64,000 nucleotides of DNA from Acidobacteriota bacterium (GCA_014584695.1 JACTMI010000042.1:1-64000), one strand, 5' to 3'. Shown: positions 22,704 through 32,579, counted from the first letter of the stretch. Translations and numbers: made by a program. The notes: generated by a model not told the origin, from the sequence alone.

Positions 22704-23380
22704 GTCAGCTCCCCTTGCGCTGCCGCGGGCAACCAGCCGAGCTCGGCCAGCACCGCCGCCGTCGCCGGGCAGCGCGCGGGATCGACGGCCAGCCGGGCGG
22801 CGAGCCGGCGCAGGTCGTCCGGAGTGTCGACGTCCTCGGCTTCGTCGAGCTCCTCGACCGCGTGACCGAGCGCCCGGCAACGATCAGCCAGCGCCGCCAG
22901 GGTCCGGTTCGAGCTCCAGGGGATCGCCGTGAACAGCTCGGCGGAGGCAGTTCCAGGACGGAGAGCCATGAGATCGAATCCACCGTCCCGCACCGGACCG
23001 AAGACCACGTCCGCGCCGGCGGCCAAGCGGCCGAAGGCCTCCTCGACGCGCGCCGCGCCGAGTTCCGGGTGGTCGCTCCCGGTGACCGCCACGCAGTCCC
23101 GATCGCGGCAGGAGGCGATCGCCGCCGCGAGGCGCCGGCCGAGATCGCCCGTCGCCTGGCGCCGCCCATCCGGCGGCCAGCGCGGGATCCGCTCCTTCCT
23201 ATCGAGCGCCCAGACCGGCACCACCTCGAAGGCGCCGGCGCGAACACCCGCGAGCAGGTCCGCGAGAAACGCCCGTTGCAGCCGCGCCGCGTCCACGGGC
23301 GACAACTCGCCGACGAGGCGGGTCTTGACCCGCCCCGGGCGAGGCGGCTTGGTCATCACGAGCAACGTCCGGGCGGGCAT
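22691..23380 (-). CDS. DUF2064 / TIGR04282-like glycosyltransferase-fold protein
   Basis: LLVMTKPPRPGRVKTRLVGELSP; GSDHPELGAARVEEAF; VVFGPVRDGGFDLMAL. Confidence 0.85.
   Translation of the reverse strand: MPARTLLVMTKPPRPGRVKTRLVGELSPVDAARLQRAFLADLLAGVRAGAFEVVPVWALDRKERIPRWPPDGRRQATGDLGRRLAAAIASCRDRDCVAVTGSDHPELGAARVEEAFGRLAAGADVVFGPVRDGGFDLMALRPGTASAELFTAIPWSSNRTLAALADRCRALGHAVEELDEAEDVDTPDDLRRLAARLAVDPARCPATAAVLAELGWLPAAAQGELTCAS
23328..23347. repeat. 20-bp direct repeat copy 1 (ACCCGCCCCGGGCGAGGCGG)
   Basis: Identical to 23668-23687; the two flank the DUF4177 gene. Confidence 0.6.
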
Positions 23381-23461
23381 CCAGGGCCGATTCTACCCTT
23401 CGGTTACAATCGGAGCCGTTCCAGGTTCAGCCAGCGCATGGCCGCAGGGGAGGAGGAGGCC

Positions 23462-23662
23462 ATGGCCCAATGGGAATACAAGATCATCAATATCCGGAGC
23501 GAGAACTATCGCCTGGATCCCCACGCGGCGCAGGAGATGAACCGCTACGGCGAGGAGGGGTGGGAGCTGGTGGCCATCACTTCGGTGAACTTCAAGACCG
23601 GCGCCACGGACAACATCGCGATGGTCTTCAAGCGCCCCGTCTCACCGGCCAGTTCTTCCTAG
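23462..23662 (+). CDS. DUF4177 domain small protein
   Basis: MAQWEYKIINIRSENYRLDPHAAQEMNRYGEEGWELVAITSVNFKTGATDNIAMVFKRPV; GGGGAGGAGGAGG RBS-like upstream. Confidence 0.88.
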   Translation: MAQWEYKIINIRSENYRLDPHAAQEMNRYGEEGWELVAITSVNFKTGATDNIAMVFKRPVSPASSS

Positions 23663-23665
23663 CCT

Positions 23666-23890
23666 TCACCCGCCCCGGGCGAGGCGGCGCCGCCGGGCCG
23701 GCAGCGCCCGGCGCACGGCGCCGCCCAGGATCAGGCCGGTGGCGAAGGCCACCAGCGGCACCACCCACCGCCCGGCGCGCGGCGCCCAACCGACCTCGCG
23801 CTCGACCGCGCCCGCGAGCTCCGTCAGGCTCTGTTCGAAGCGCGCGCGGCTCGCGGCCAGGCGCTCGTTCGCGCTCTCGACTCGGCTCAC
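23666..23890 (-). CDS. small membrane-associated hypothetical protein
   Basis: 74 aa, one TM segment (WVVPLVAFATGLILGGAV); overlaps holin-family gene by 4 nt. Confidence 0.65.
   Translation of the reverse strand: MSRVESANERLAASRARFEQSLTELAGAVEREVGWAPRAGRWVVPLVAFATGLILGGAVRRALPARRRRLARGG
23668..23687. repeat. 20-bp direct repeat copy 2 (ACCCGCCCCGGGCGAGGCGG)
   Basis: See 23328-23347. Confidence 0.6.
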
Positions 23891-24345
23891 GCCTCCCCTT
23901 CCCGCTCTCGCTCACCGCCGCTGTCGCCCCCGGCGCCGCCGCCCGCGAGTGCGTCCTCGTCCGCGACCCGGCTCTGCCACCAGCCGGCCGCTTCCCCCAG
24001 GCGCCGCCGGAGCGTGGCGTCGGGCGACTCGATCGCCGACCAGCGGGAGCGCACGGCGAGCACCAGCCCGATCGAGAGCGCGAGGAAGAGCCCGAACACG
24101 ATCGCCACCGCGCCGGCCCGGGGCAGCGCCAGGGCCAGCAGCTCGACCGCCAGGTAGATCGTCAGCCCGAGGGTCCAGAAAGCGAACGCCCCGGCGACGG
24201 CGGCGACCACCAGCGCCCGCACCAGCGCGCGGCCCGAGCGCCCCAGGTCCTCTGCGAGCGCCGCGAGCTCGGCGCGCAGCAGCTCGCCGAAGGCCCGCCC
24301 GACCCGGCGGACGAGCCCGAGCCAGGAGCCGGGGTCGTCGCTCAT
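23887..24345 (-). CDS. phage-holin-3-6-like (YqjE/DUF1469-type) membrane protein
   Basis: MSDDPGSWLGLVRRVGRAFGELLRAELAALAEDL... two TM helices. Confidence 0.75.
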   Translation of the reverse strand: MSDDPGSWLGLVRRVGRAFGELLRAELAALAEDLGRSGRALVRALVVAAVAGAFAFWTLGLTIYLAVELLALALPRAGAVAIVFGLFLALSIGLVLAVRSRWSAIESPDATLRRRLGEAAGWWQSRVADEDALAGGGAGGDSGGEREREGEA

Positions 24346-26081
24346 CCGGCTCCGACGTGGAGGGTGCGAACCGCGAAGGAGGAGGTCGCGGCCAGATCGT
24401 CGCGCACGCCCACCGCCAGCTTCTGGGGACCGCCGCGCATCAGCAGCTGCACGGAGTAAACCCAGTTCTTGCCCGCCGCGTCGGCGAGCTGCTCGGTCGG
24501 CACCGCGATCGGCACCTTGGTCTCCTGCACCTCCGAGATGCCCCCCTTCTGGTCCATCGCCGCGAGGAAGACTCGCACCCGGGCCGTCTGGTCGTCGCCC
24601 TGCGGCAGCAGGGTCAGCTTGCCGATCGGAATCCGGACGTCGACGGTGACGACGAAGTTGCCGTCGTCGCGCTGCGTCGCCGGGCCCCGCTCGATGCTGA
24701 TACCGAGCGGATTGCTCTCGACGTCGAAGAACAGCGACGACATGACGCCGTCGGCCATGCGCGCCTCGGTGGTCTTGTCGCGGTAGCCGTCGCGATGCCG
24801 CACCACCAGGTCCTTGCGCTTGGTCTTGACATCGACCTTGTGGTAGCGGCCGTCGCCGCTGTGCGCCGGCGAGTAGCCGAGCGAGTAGTAGTTGCGAAAG
24901 TCGCCGGCGACCAGGTCGAGGCCTTTGGTCGGATCGTTGGTGTTGTAGATCGCCTTGCCGCCGGTTCGCTCGGCCATCAGCTGGAGCGAGCCCTGCAGAT
25001 TCGAGAAGTAGATCGAATCGACGAAGGCCGAAGCCCCCGGCCGCGCGTTCTCGGCGGAAATCGAGGTCGAGGTGCGCAGGCCGCCGGCGTCGATGGTGTA
25101 GAAGCTGATCCGGTTGGCGTTGGCCTGGGCCAGCATCTCCTGATAACGGCGGGTGGCGTCGTAGTTGCGCGACTCCAGGATCGCGCTGGTCGCGCTCGCC
25201 CACTTGTCCTGGATGGCGTGGAAGACGTCTTCCCCGGCGATCAGGGGCAGCCCGCTCGAGACGTAGAGAACCGCCTTGCGGCCGGGCACGCCGGCCAGCG
25301 AGGAGACGAGATTCTTGAGCGAATCGAGCGAGAAGGAGAGATCGTTGAAGACCGACTCGGCGTAGCTGCGGGCGCGCAAGGAGGCGTAGCTCGGGTCGTC
25401 CGCCTCGGTGATGTCGCGCAAGATCTCCTGGCGCTCCCGCTCGGCGGAATTGCCCATCGCCGACATCTTCTCGATCTCGAACAGCGCCGAGGCGATGGTC
25501 GCCGGGTCGCTGGTAAAGGGCCGGCGCACGTGCGGCTCGCGATCGTAGGTGATCAACATCACCCGGTCGCCGCGCGTCAGCTTGGTGCGCAGGAACTCGC
25601 GCAGCGAGGTGAAGACGCGATTGCGGTCGAAGACCTTGATGTTGAAGTTGTCGATGTAGACGATCAGGTGGAGGCGCTGGTCCTCCGGAGTATCCACCGC
25701 GTCCCAGGCGGGCGCGGGGGCGGCCGATGGCGCCGTCTCGGTCGGCGCGGCGCCGCCGGCCACTGCCCGCCCCTCCTCGACCGCGTAGAAGTTGCTGATC
25801 TGAATCCGCTTGCCGTTCTCCAGCAGCTCGAAGTCGTCGCGCGTCAAACCCGTGATCCGGTTGCCTTTCTTGTCGGTGACGTAGACGTCGATGTTGACGA
25901 CGTTGACTTCGATCGCCTCGAAGAACTCCCGCGCTTCGGGGGTCTCGACCTCGGCGGCGGGCTGGACGGCATCCGGCGCCGGCGCGGGGGCGGTCGGATC
26001 GGCCTGCGCCCAGGCGAGCGCCGGCGCGAGGACTGCGACCGCCAGGGCGGCCCGGAGAGTGTTGGCGAGGAGTCGCGACAT
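24342..26081 (-). CDS. VWFA-related acidobacterial-type secreted protein (TIGR03436-like)
   Basis: Signal peptide; VNVVNIDVYVTDKKGNRITGLTRDDFELLENGKRIQISNFYAVEEG; YIDNFNIKVFDRNRV. Confidence 0.88.
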   Translation of the reverse strand: MSRLLANTLRAALAVAVLAPALAWAQADPTAPAPAPDAVQPAAEVETPEAREFFEAIEVNVVNIDVYVTDKKGNRITGLTRDDFELLENGKRIQISNFYAVEEGRAVAGGAAPTETAPSAAPAPAWDAVDTPEDQRLHLIVYIDNFNIKVFDRNRVFTSLREFLRTKLTRGDRVMLITYDREPHVRRPFTSDPATIASALFEIEKMSAMGNSAERERQEILRDITEADDPSYASLRARSYAESVFNDLSFSLDSLKNLVSSLAGVPGRKAVLYVSSGLPLIAGEDVFHAIQDKWASATSAILESRNYDATRRYQEMLAQANANRISFYTIDAGGLRTSTSISAENARPGASAFVDSIYFSNLQGSLQLMAERTGGKAIYNTNDPTKGLDLVAGDFRNYYSLGYSPAHSGDGRYHKVDVKTKRKDLVVRHRDGYRDKTTEARMADGVMSSLFFDVESNPLGISIERGPATQRDDGNFVVTVDVRIPIGKLTLLPQGDDQTARVRVFLAAMDQKGGISEVQETKVPIAVPTEQLADAAGKNWVYSVQLLMRGGPQKLAVGVRDDLAATSSFAVRTLHVGAG

Positions 26082-26100
26082 CGGCAGGTCCTCCAGAGCG

Positions 26101-27741
26101 TCAGGGCCGGATATCGACCGTTGCGGAGTAGATCGTCCCACGCACCGGATCGTACACCGCGACCACGACCTGATTGCGGAGACGCCGGAGCTCGAGGGCG
26201 GTCTCGTAGCGGGCGAAGCGCCCAGGCGGCGGCGGCTCGGCGACCTGGAGGCGCACCGGGATCAGGGGTACCTCCGAGCGCTGGCCGCGCTCGTCGAGCG
26301 CCGCGACGCGCAGCTCGAGCTCGGTGGCGAGCCCGCCGGCGACAGGCACGAAGGTCAGGTGGTCGAGCGGTATCCCGAGCTCGATCGGCACCCGCATGGT
26401 CGAACCGGAAAGGCGCTCCGGCCGACCGACGCGCACCGCCAGCGGGCGGACGCCGGGGCCGTCTCCGAACAGCAGCACGCTCTCGACCGCCATGCCGACC
26501 TCGGTCTGGCGCGACATGTCGACGTACCCCGCGCGGCTCCTCACTTCGAGCCCCTGGCGCAGCACCTGCACGTCCACGCGGTGCCGCGCGTCGTTGCCCT
26601 GCCAGTCCGGCACGAAGCCGATCCAGTAGTACGAGCGCGTGTCGGCGGCGGCCCGCTCGAGCGCCTGCAGCCGGCGCGCGTTGAGCAAGGCCCGGCCGCC
26701 GGTCTCCTGGGCGACGTACTGGAGAGTCCACTGCACGTTGCTCTCGCGCTGGAATGCCGCCGAGGCCGCGTCGAGCGCCGGCACCTCGGCCGAATCGGCG
26801 CTGCCCAGCGACTCGGAATCGACCCCGGGCACGTCGACGGCGTAGACCGTGTAGCCGAGCTGGTTGGCGGTGTCGACCATCGGCGCCAGCAGCCGGTCCC
26901 CGCGCTGGAGGCCCGGCTCGGTCACCAGCCGGCCCAGCTCGTTGGCCGCGTAGTCGGCCGGATCGTAGGGCCAGCCGCCGGAGAGCAGGAGCAGCACCTT
27001 GCGCCCCGGCGGATTCGCGAAGCCGCGCAGCGCCGCGGCCACGCCCGCGACGGCGCTGGCGACCTGCTGCTCGATCCGTTCGGCGAAGTAGCGCTCGGTG
27101 ATGTCGAGGCGGCTGTCCAGGGCGCCGCGGCTGACGCCGAGGTCGCGGCGCAGCCGCTGGTCGGCGGCCATGCTCCGCCGCTCGGAGAGCCGCTGCAGCC
27201 CCAGCGCCGGGCGTTCGGTGGCCTTCTGGATCGCTCGCTGGATCACCGGACTCGATTGCGTCCAGGAGGTGAGCATCTCGAGCCGGACGCCGTCGAAGGC
27301 GACCATCGCGAGCCGGTCCTCGGGACCCAGCCGCCCGAGCTGGTCACCGAGCGACCGGAGCACCCGATTGCGGTCCTTGGCGATCGAGAAGAAGTCGTCG
27401 ACGAAGACCAGATAGGAGGTTCCGACCGGCGTGCCCGGCACCAGGTCGGGCACGCCCGCGACGGCGGTCGAGACGCCGGGCGCCAGATCGATGACATCCC
27501 CGCCTCGCACCTCGCTGAAGTAGCGGATCGGAACCTCTCGGCCGCCGACAGTGAGCCGGAAGTCCTCGCTCGCGAGTCCAGTCACCGGCAGGCCGTCGCG
27601 ATCCGTCACCACGACTTCCAGGTTGACGACCCGCACCTCGAGGGTCTCGCCGAACACCGGCGGCGGCGCCTGGCCCGCGGCCGGCGCGAGCGGCCACGCG
27701 AGCAGGCAGGCAACGGCTGGAACGAGCAGTCGGCGGCTCAT
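26101..27741 (-). CDS. VWFA-related acidobacterial-type secreted protein, paralogue
   Basis: Signal peptide; VRVVNLEVVVTDRDGLPVTGLASEDFRLTVGGREVPIRYFSEV; FVDDFFSIAKDRNRV. Confidence 0.87.
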   Translation of the reverse strand: MSRRLLVPAVACLLAWPLAPAAGQAPPPVFGETLEVRVVNLEVVVTDRDGLPVTGLASEDFRLTVGGREVPIRYFSEVRGGDVIDLAPGVSTAVAGVPDLVPGTPVGTSYLVFVDDFFSIAKDRNRVLRSLGDQLGRLGPEDRLAMVAFDGVRLEMLTSWTQSSPVIQRAIQKATERPALGLQRLSERRSMAADQRLRRDLGVSRGALDSRLDITERYFAERIEQQVASAVAGVAAALRGFANPPGRKVLLLLSGGWPYDPADYAANELGRLVTEPGLQRGDRLLAPMVDTANQLGYTVYAVDVPGVDSESLGSADSAEVPALDAASAAFQRESNVQWTLQYVAQETGGRALLNARRLQALERAAADTRSYYWIGFVPDWQGNDARHRVDVQVLRQGLEVRSRAGYVDMSRQTEVGMAVESVLLFGDGPGVRPLAVRVGRPERLSGSTMRVPIELGIPLDHLTFVPVAGGLATELELRVAALDERGQRSEVPLIPVRLQVAEPPPPGRFARYETALELRRLRNQVVVAVYDPVRGTIYSATVDIRP

Positions 27742-27848
27742 GGCTCGAGCTCCGGAAGTCCCATCCCCGTGGGCCCGCCGGCACCCCCGCCGGCGGCCCC
27801 TCCTGCGATCCGACGCCAATGCGCCGAGGCCATACGGCGCGAAGCAAG

Positions 27849-28880
27849 CTACGTACCGGGTGCCTCCACCCCGGCTCCCCGGACCGGCGCGGTTGGATTC
27901 AACCGGCGGGCCAAGTGCCGGACCACGCGCTCGCCGTGGTCCCGCGAGTTCTCGATGAAGATCCGGTGGGTCTCGGTTCCGGCCTGGACGGTGCCGGCGA
28001 CATAGAGGCCGGGCACTCCGGTCTCGCAGCTGTCGGGATCGAACACCGGCACCGCGGTTTCCGGATCCACGCGGACCCCGGCCGCCGTCAACAGCTCGGT
28101 CGCGGGCCGGTAGCCGATCAGAACGTAAGCGGCGTCGGCCGGCAGGACGCGCGTCTCGCCAACCTGCTCGACCTCCACGCAACCGTCACCGAAGGCGCGC
28201 ACCCGGGCCTCGAGCAGGGCGCGGATCGAGCCCTCCTGGATCCGGTTCTCGAGATCGGGGCGCACCCAGTACTTGATCGTCGGCTTGAGCGCGGCGCGGT
28301 GGTGCACCAGCGTCACCTCGGCGCCATGACGGCAGAGGTCGAGCGCCACCTCGGCGGCGGAGTTGCCTCCCCCGACCACGACCACCCGCTGGCCGAAGTG
28401 CGGCCAAGGCTCGCGGTAGCGGGCGTGCACCCAGGGGCGCTCTTCGCCCGGCACGCCGAGCCGCCGCGGCCAAGCGAAGTAGCCGGTCGCCACCGCCACC
28501 GCCCGGGCCTCGCGCTCGCGGCTCCGCCCGCCCGCGCGGGAGCGCACGGTGAAACCCTCGCCCGCCGGCGCGATCGCGACCACCTCCTCGAATAGTGCCA
28601 GCGACAACCCGTGAGCGCGCGCGACCCCCTGGTAGTAAGCGATCGCCTGTCGCCGGTTGGGCTTGTCTTCGGGAATCGCGAAGGGCACGCCGCCGACCTC
28701 CAGCCGGTCGCGGGTGGTGAAAAAGGTCATCTCCAGCGGGTAGTCGACCAGCGAGGCGACCAGGGGACCCCGATCGACGAGCAGCGACGACAGGCCCGCC
28801 GCGCCGGCGGCGGCCCCCAGCGCCAGGCCGGTCGGCCCGGCGCCCACGACCAGCAGATCGAGCCGCCGCGACGCCGTCAA
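27849..28880 (-). CDS. YpdA-like NAD(P)-binding oxidoreductase (putative bacillithiol disulfide reductase)
   Basis: LDLLVVGAGPTGLALGAAAGAAG; DYPLEMTFFTTRDRLEVGGVPF; VVVVGGGNSAAEVALDL; THRIFIENSRDHGERVV; TTG start overlaps lgt stop. Confidence 0.86.
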   Translation of the reverse strand: MTASRRLDLLVVGAGPTGLALGAAAGAAGLSSLLVDRGPLVASLVDYPLEMTFFTTRDRLEVGGVPFAIPEDKPNRRQAIAYYQGVARAHGLSLALFEEVVAIAPAGEGFTVRSRAGGRSREREARAVAVATGYFAWPRRLGVPGEERPWVHARYREPWPHFGQRVVVVGGGNSAAEVALDLCRHGAEVTLVHHRAALKPTIKYWVRPDLENRIQEGSIRALLEARVRAFGDGCVEVEQVGETRVLPADAAYVLIGYRPATELLTAAGVRVDPETAVPVFDPDSCETGVPGLYVAGTVQAGTETHRIFIENSRDHGERVVRHLARRLNPTAPVRGAGVEAPGT

Positions 28881-29707
28881 CTCCGGGCTCCGGCCTTCGC
28901 CCCGCCCGGCAGCGCCGGCGCGCGGCCACGCAGCCGGGTCCAGCCCCAGCCGACGGCGACCAGCAGGAGCAGCGAAATGGTCTGCGCCAGGGTGAACGGG
29001 CCGAGGAAGCGATCGTCCTTGGCGCGCAGGAACTCGATGCCGAAGCGCTCGAGCGCGAGCAGGGCGAAGACGCCGAGCGCCGCCGCGCCCGCGAACGAGC
29101 GGCGCCGGAGCCAGCGGACGCCCAACCACCAGATGACCAGCGCGAGGCCGGTCTCGTAGAGCTGGGTTGGGTGGACGGCGAGCAGCTCGTGGTCCGGCAC
29201 CCCGGCCGGGATCTCGATGCCGAACTCGCGCCGCAGGTAGTAGGCAGTCGTCGGTGGCAGCCCTTCGGCGAACCGGACCCCCCACGGCAGCGCCGTCGGC
29301 ACCCCGTAGTCGTCGCCGACCAGGAAGCAACCGACGCGGCCGACGGCGTAGCCGAGCGCCATCGCCGGCGCGGCCGCGTCGAGCACCCCCCAGGCCGGCA
29401 GGCGGCGCCGGCGCACCGTCCAGATGACGGCCGCCGCGCCGAGCAGGAAGCCCCCGTACCAGACCAGGCCCGAGCGCTCGAACAGCAGCCGCCAGTCCTG
29501 GTAGAGGGCCGCGTAGTAGATCTTGGCGCCCAGGATGCCGCCCACGCCACCGGCGAAGACGATCGCGCTGGCGTCGTCCTCCTCGCCGATCTTGAGCCAC
29601 TTCAAGCCGCGCGACAGCTGCAGGTAGGAGGCCGCGAAGGCGAGCACCAGCATGACGCCGAAGGGGCTCACCGAGAAGGAACCGATGTGAAACAACTCCT
29701 GGATCAT
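28877..29707 (-). CDS. lgt: prolipoprotein diacylglyceryl transferase
   Basis: Multi-TM; YGGFLLG, GRVGCFLVGDDYGVPT; HPTQLYE. Confidence 0.95.
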   Translation of the reverse strand: MIQELFHIGSFSVSPFGVMLVLAFAASYLQLSRGLKWLKIGEEDDASAIVFAGGVGGILGAKIYYAALYQDWRLLFERSGLVWYGGFLLGAAAVIWTVRRRRLPAWGVLDAAAPAMALGYAVGRVGCFLVGDDYGVPTALPWGVRFAEGLPPTTAYYLRREFGIEIPAGVPDHELLAVHPTQLYETGLALVIWWLGVRWLRRRSFAGAAALGVFALLALERFGIEFLRAKDDRFLGPFTLAQTISLLLLVAVGWGWTRLRGRAPALPGGAKAGARS

Positions 29708-29732
29708 CGCGATTCATCCTAACATTCGCCGG

Positions 29733-31118
29733 ATGCCCGTCCCTCTCGTCGGCGAGCGCGCCGAGCACCTGCCCCGCGGCCAGCGGCAACGTCTCATCCT
29801 GCGGCTGCTGCGCCGGCCCAACGAGCGTCCGGCGCGCCGGATGCTGGTCCGGCTCCACCCCGCCGACATCGCCCACCTCTTCCCGCTGCTGACGCCCGAC
29901 GAGCAGTCGGCGCTGGTCGAGACGCTGTTCGAGCTCCGCCTGGCGGCCCGGCTATTGCGCGAGCTCGACGGCGAGAGCCAGCGCCGGGTGCTCGAGCGCC
30001 TGGCCGACGAGCGCCTCGCCGTGGTGCTGCGGCGGCTGCCCGCCCACGACGCGGTCGACCTGCTCGAACGGCTCGACGAGGCTCGCCGGCAGGAGGTGCT
30101 CGCCCGCCTCGAGCCCGCGCACGCCACCCATCTCCAGAACCTCCTGCGCTACGGCCCGGCCACCGCCGGCGGGCTGATGGATCCCGACGTGCCGCGCTTC
30201 CAGGCTGAAGAGACGGTGGCCGAGACGCTCGAGCGGGTCCGTCGCCTGGCCGAGGGCCGGCGGCTCTTCTATCTCTACGTCGTCGACGAGCGCGGCCACC
30301 TGCTCGGCATCGCCAGCCTCTGGCATCTGGTCTCGGCGCCGCCGGAACGCAAGTTGCGCGACATCATGTCGGCCGACGTGGTGACCGTCCGGGTCGACGC
30401 GCCGGAAGAGGACGTGGCCCGGCGCTTCGGGCGCTACGACCTGTTGATGATGCCGGTGGTCGACGAGGACGGCCGGCTGGCCGGCGCGATCACCGTCGAC
30501 GACGTCCTCGACGTGGTCGAGGAACAGGCCACCGAGGACCTCTATCGGCTCGCCAACCTCGACATCCACGAAGGGGTGGCCACCGCTCCCCTGCGCTCGG
30601 TCCGCCTGCGTCTCCCCTGGTTGATGATCAACCTCGCGACCGCCTTCCTGGCGGCCGGCGTCGTCTCGCTGTTCGAGGAGACGATCGCCAAGTACGTCGT
30701 GCTCGCCGTCTTCATGCCGATCGTCGCCGGCATGGGGGGCAACGCGGGGACGCAGACGCTGACCATCATGGTCCGCGGGCTGGCGCTCGGCGAGATGGAC
30801 CTGCGCCGCTCGGCGAGCGTCATCCTGCGCCAGTCGAGCATCGGGCTGATGAACGGTCTGCTCACCGGCCTGGTCCTCGCCGCCGCTGCCCTGGTGTGGG
30901 AGGGCAACCGCACCCTCGCGGTCACCCTCTTCATCGCCCAGACCGTCAACCTGACGGTCGCCGGCCTGTTCGGCGCCGCGGTGCCGCTGGCGCTCAAGCG
31001 GCTGCAGCTCGACCCCGCTCTCGGCAGCTCGATCTTCGTGACCACGGCGACCGACGTCGGCGGTTTCCTCTGTTTCCTGGGCACGGCGACGATCCTGCTC
31101 GCCCGGTTCTCGCCATGA
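29733..31118 (+). CDS. mgtE: magnesium transporter MgtE (second copy)
   Basis: MgtE_N, CBS, GMGGNAGTQTLTIMVRGLALGE. Confidence 0.95.
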   Translation: MPVPLVGERAEHLPRGQRQRLILRLLRRPNERPARRMLVRLHPADIAHLFPLLTPDEQSALVETLFELRLAARLLRELDGESQRRVLERLADERLAVVLRRLPAHDAVDLLERLDEARRQEVLARLEPAHATHLQNLLRYGPATAGGLMDPDVPRFQAEETVAETLERVRRLAEGRRLFYLYVVDERGHLLGIASLWHLVSAPPERKLRDIMSADVVTVRVDAPEEDVARRFGRYDLLMMPVVDEDGRLAGAITVDDVLDVVEEQATEDLYRLANLDIHEGVATAPLRSVRLRLPWLMINLATAFLAAGVVSLFEETIAKYVVLAVFMPIVAGMGGNAGTQTLTIMVRGLALGEMDLRRSASVILRQSSIGLMNGLLTGLVLAAAALVWEGNRTLAVTLFIAQTVNLTVAGLFGAAVPLALKRLQLDPALGSSIFVTTATDVGGFLCFLGTATILLARFSP

Positions 31119-32560
31119 CCGCGCCGCCGCTGGAACCCCGGATCGCCCCCGAGCGGGTGGGGTTACGGCCCTTCACGCCCGAGATCCGCGATCGCTTGCG
31201 CGCGCTGCTGGGACCGGAGGCGGTGCTCGCCGAGGCCGACCGCCTCGAGGCCTACGCCAGCGACGAGACCGAGAGCCTGCGGTTCCTCCCCGACGTCGTG
31301 GTGTTGCCCGGCGACGTCGAAGCGGTCCGGAGCGTCTTGCGCCTGGCCCACGAGGAGCGGATCGCGGTGGTGCCGCGGGCGGCCGGCACCGGCCTGTCGG
31401 GGGGCGCGCTGCCGGTCTGCGGCGGCATCCTGCTCTCGGTCGAGCGGCTCGACCGGATCCGGGAGATCGACCCGCGCAACCTGGTCGCCGTCGCGGAGGC
31501 CGGGGTGATCACCGGTCATCTGCAGGAGGCCGCCGCCGCGCACGGCCTGCTCTACCCGCCCGACCCCGCCAGCCTGGACTCCTGCCGCCTGGGCGGCAAC
31601 CTGGCCGAGGATTCCGCCGGCCCGCGCTCGCTCAAGCACGGCACCACCCGGCGCTTCGTGCTCGGCGTCGAGGCGGTGCTCGCGGACGGCAGCCTGCTCT
31701 CGACCGGCGGCAAGTGCCGCAAGGACGCCACCGGCTACGCGCTCGGCCAGCTGCTGGTCGGCTCCGAGGGGACGTTGGCGGTGATCACCGCCGCGACGCT
31801 GCGGCTGATCCCCCGCCCCGCCGCGACGCTGACCATGATCCTGCCCTTTTCCCGCCTGGAGGACGCGGCGGCGGCGGTCGAGCGGATCCTGGCCGCCTTC
31901 GACGTCACCGCCTGCGAGCTGCTGGAGGAGGCCGCGCTCGCGGCGGTGGCGCGGCTCGAGCCGCTCCCCGGGCCGCTTCAGGGCCGTGCCGCGATGCTGC
32001 TGCTCGAGCTCGACGGCGAGCAGGCCGAGGAGCTCCTGACGCGCGCCGCCGCGATCGACGAGGCGGCCACCGCGCTCGGCGCCGGCGAAGCGCTGGTCGC
32101 CGACGACGTCGCGGGACAGCGCCGCCTCTGGCAAGTCCGGCGGCGAGTCGGCGAGGCGGTCAAGACCATCTCGGCCTACAAGGAGGCCGACACCGTGGTG
32201 CCCCGTTCGGCCCTCGCGGAGGTCGTCCTCGCGGCGCGCGCCGCCGCCGCGCGCCAGGGCCTGACCGCGATCTGCTACGGCCACGCCGGCGATGGCAACC
32301 TGCACGTCAACCTGCTGCGCGGAGAGCTGGCGGAGAGCCAGTGGGAGGGGCGCCGCGACGCCGCGGAAGCCGAGCTGTTCGCCGCCGTGGTCGCCCTCGG
32401 CGGCCGCGTCACCGGCGAGCACGGGGTGGGCTGGACCCAGCGCAAGTACCTGCGGCTCGCCCTCTCCGAGACCGAGATCGAGCTCTGCCGCGCGCTCAAG
32501 CGGACCTTCGACCCGCGCGGCATCTTGAACCCGGGAAAGATCTTCCCGCTGCCCGAGTGA
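31115..32560 (+). CDS. FAD-binding oxidoreductase, GlcD/D-lactate dehydrogenase-like
   Basis: VVPRAAGTGLSGGALP; DPASLDSCRLGGNLAEDSAGPRSLKHGTTRRFVLG; YGHAGDGNLHVNLL; GRVTGEHGVGWTQRKYL. Confidence 0.93.
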   Translation: MTAPPLEPRIAPERVGLRPFTPEIRDRLRALLGPEAVLAEADRLEAYASDETESLRFLPDVVVLPGDVEAVRSVLRLAHEERIAVVPRAAGTGLSGGALPVCGGILLSVERLDRIREIDPRNLVAVAEAGVITGHLQEAAAAHGLLYPPDPASLDSCRLGGNLAEDSAGPRSLKHGTTRRFVLGVEAVLADGSLLSTGGKCRKDATGYALGQLLVGSEGTLAVITAATLRLIPRPAATLTMILPFSRLEDAAAAVERILAAFDVTACELLEEAALAAVARLEPLPGPLQGRAAMLLLELDGEQAEELLTRAAAIDEAATALGAGEALVADDVAGQRRLWQVRRRVGEAVKTISAYKEADTVVPRSALAEVVLAARAAAARQGLTAICYGHAGDGNLHVNLLRGELAESQWEGRRDAAEAELFAAVVALGGRVTGEHGVGWTQRKYLRLALSETEIELCRALKRTFDPRGILNPGKIFPLPE

Positions 32561-32579
32561 GCTCGGCGGGGGCGCGGCT

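Noticed and set aside
23739-26684. 981-aa plus-strand ORF
   Set aside because: Antisense to the VWFA-related and holin-like genes; low-complexity composition.
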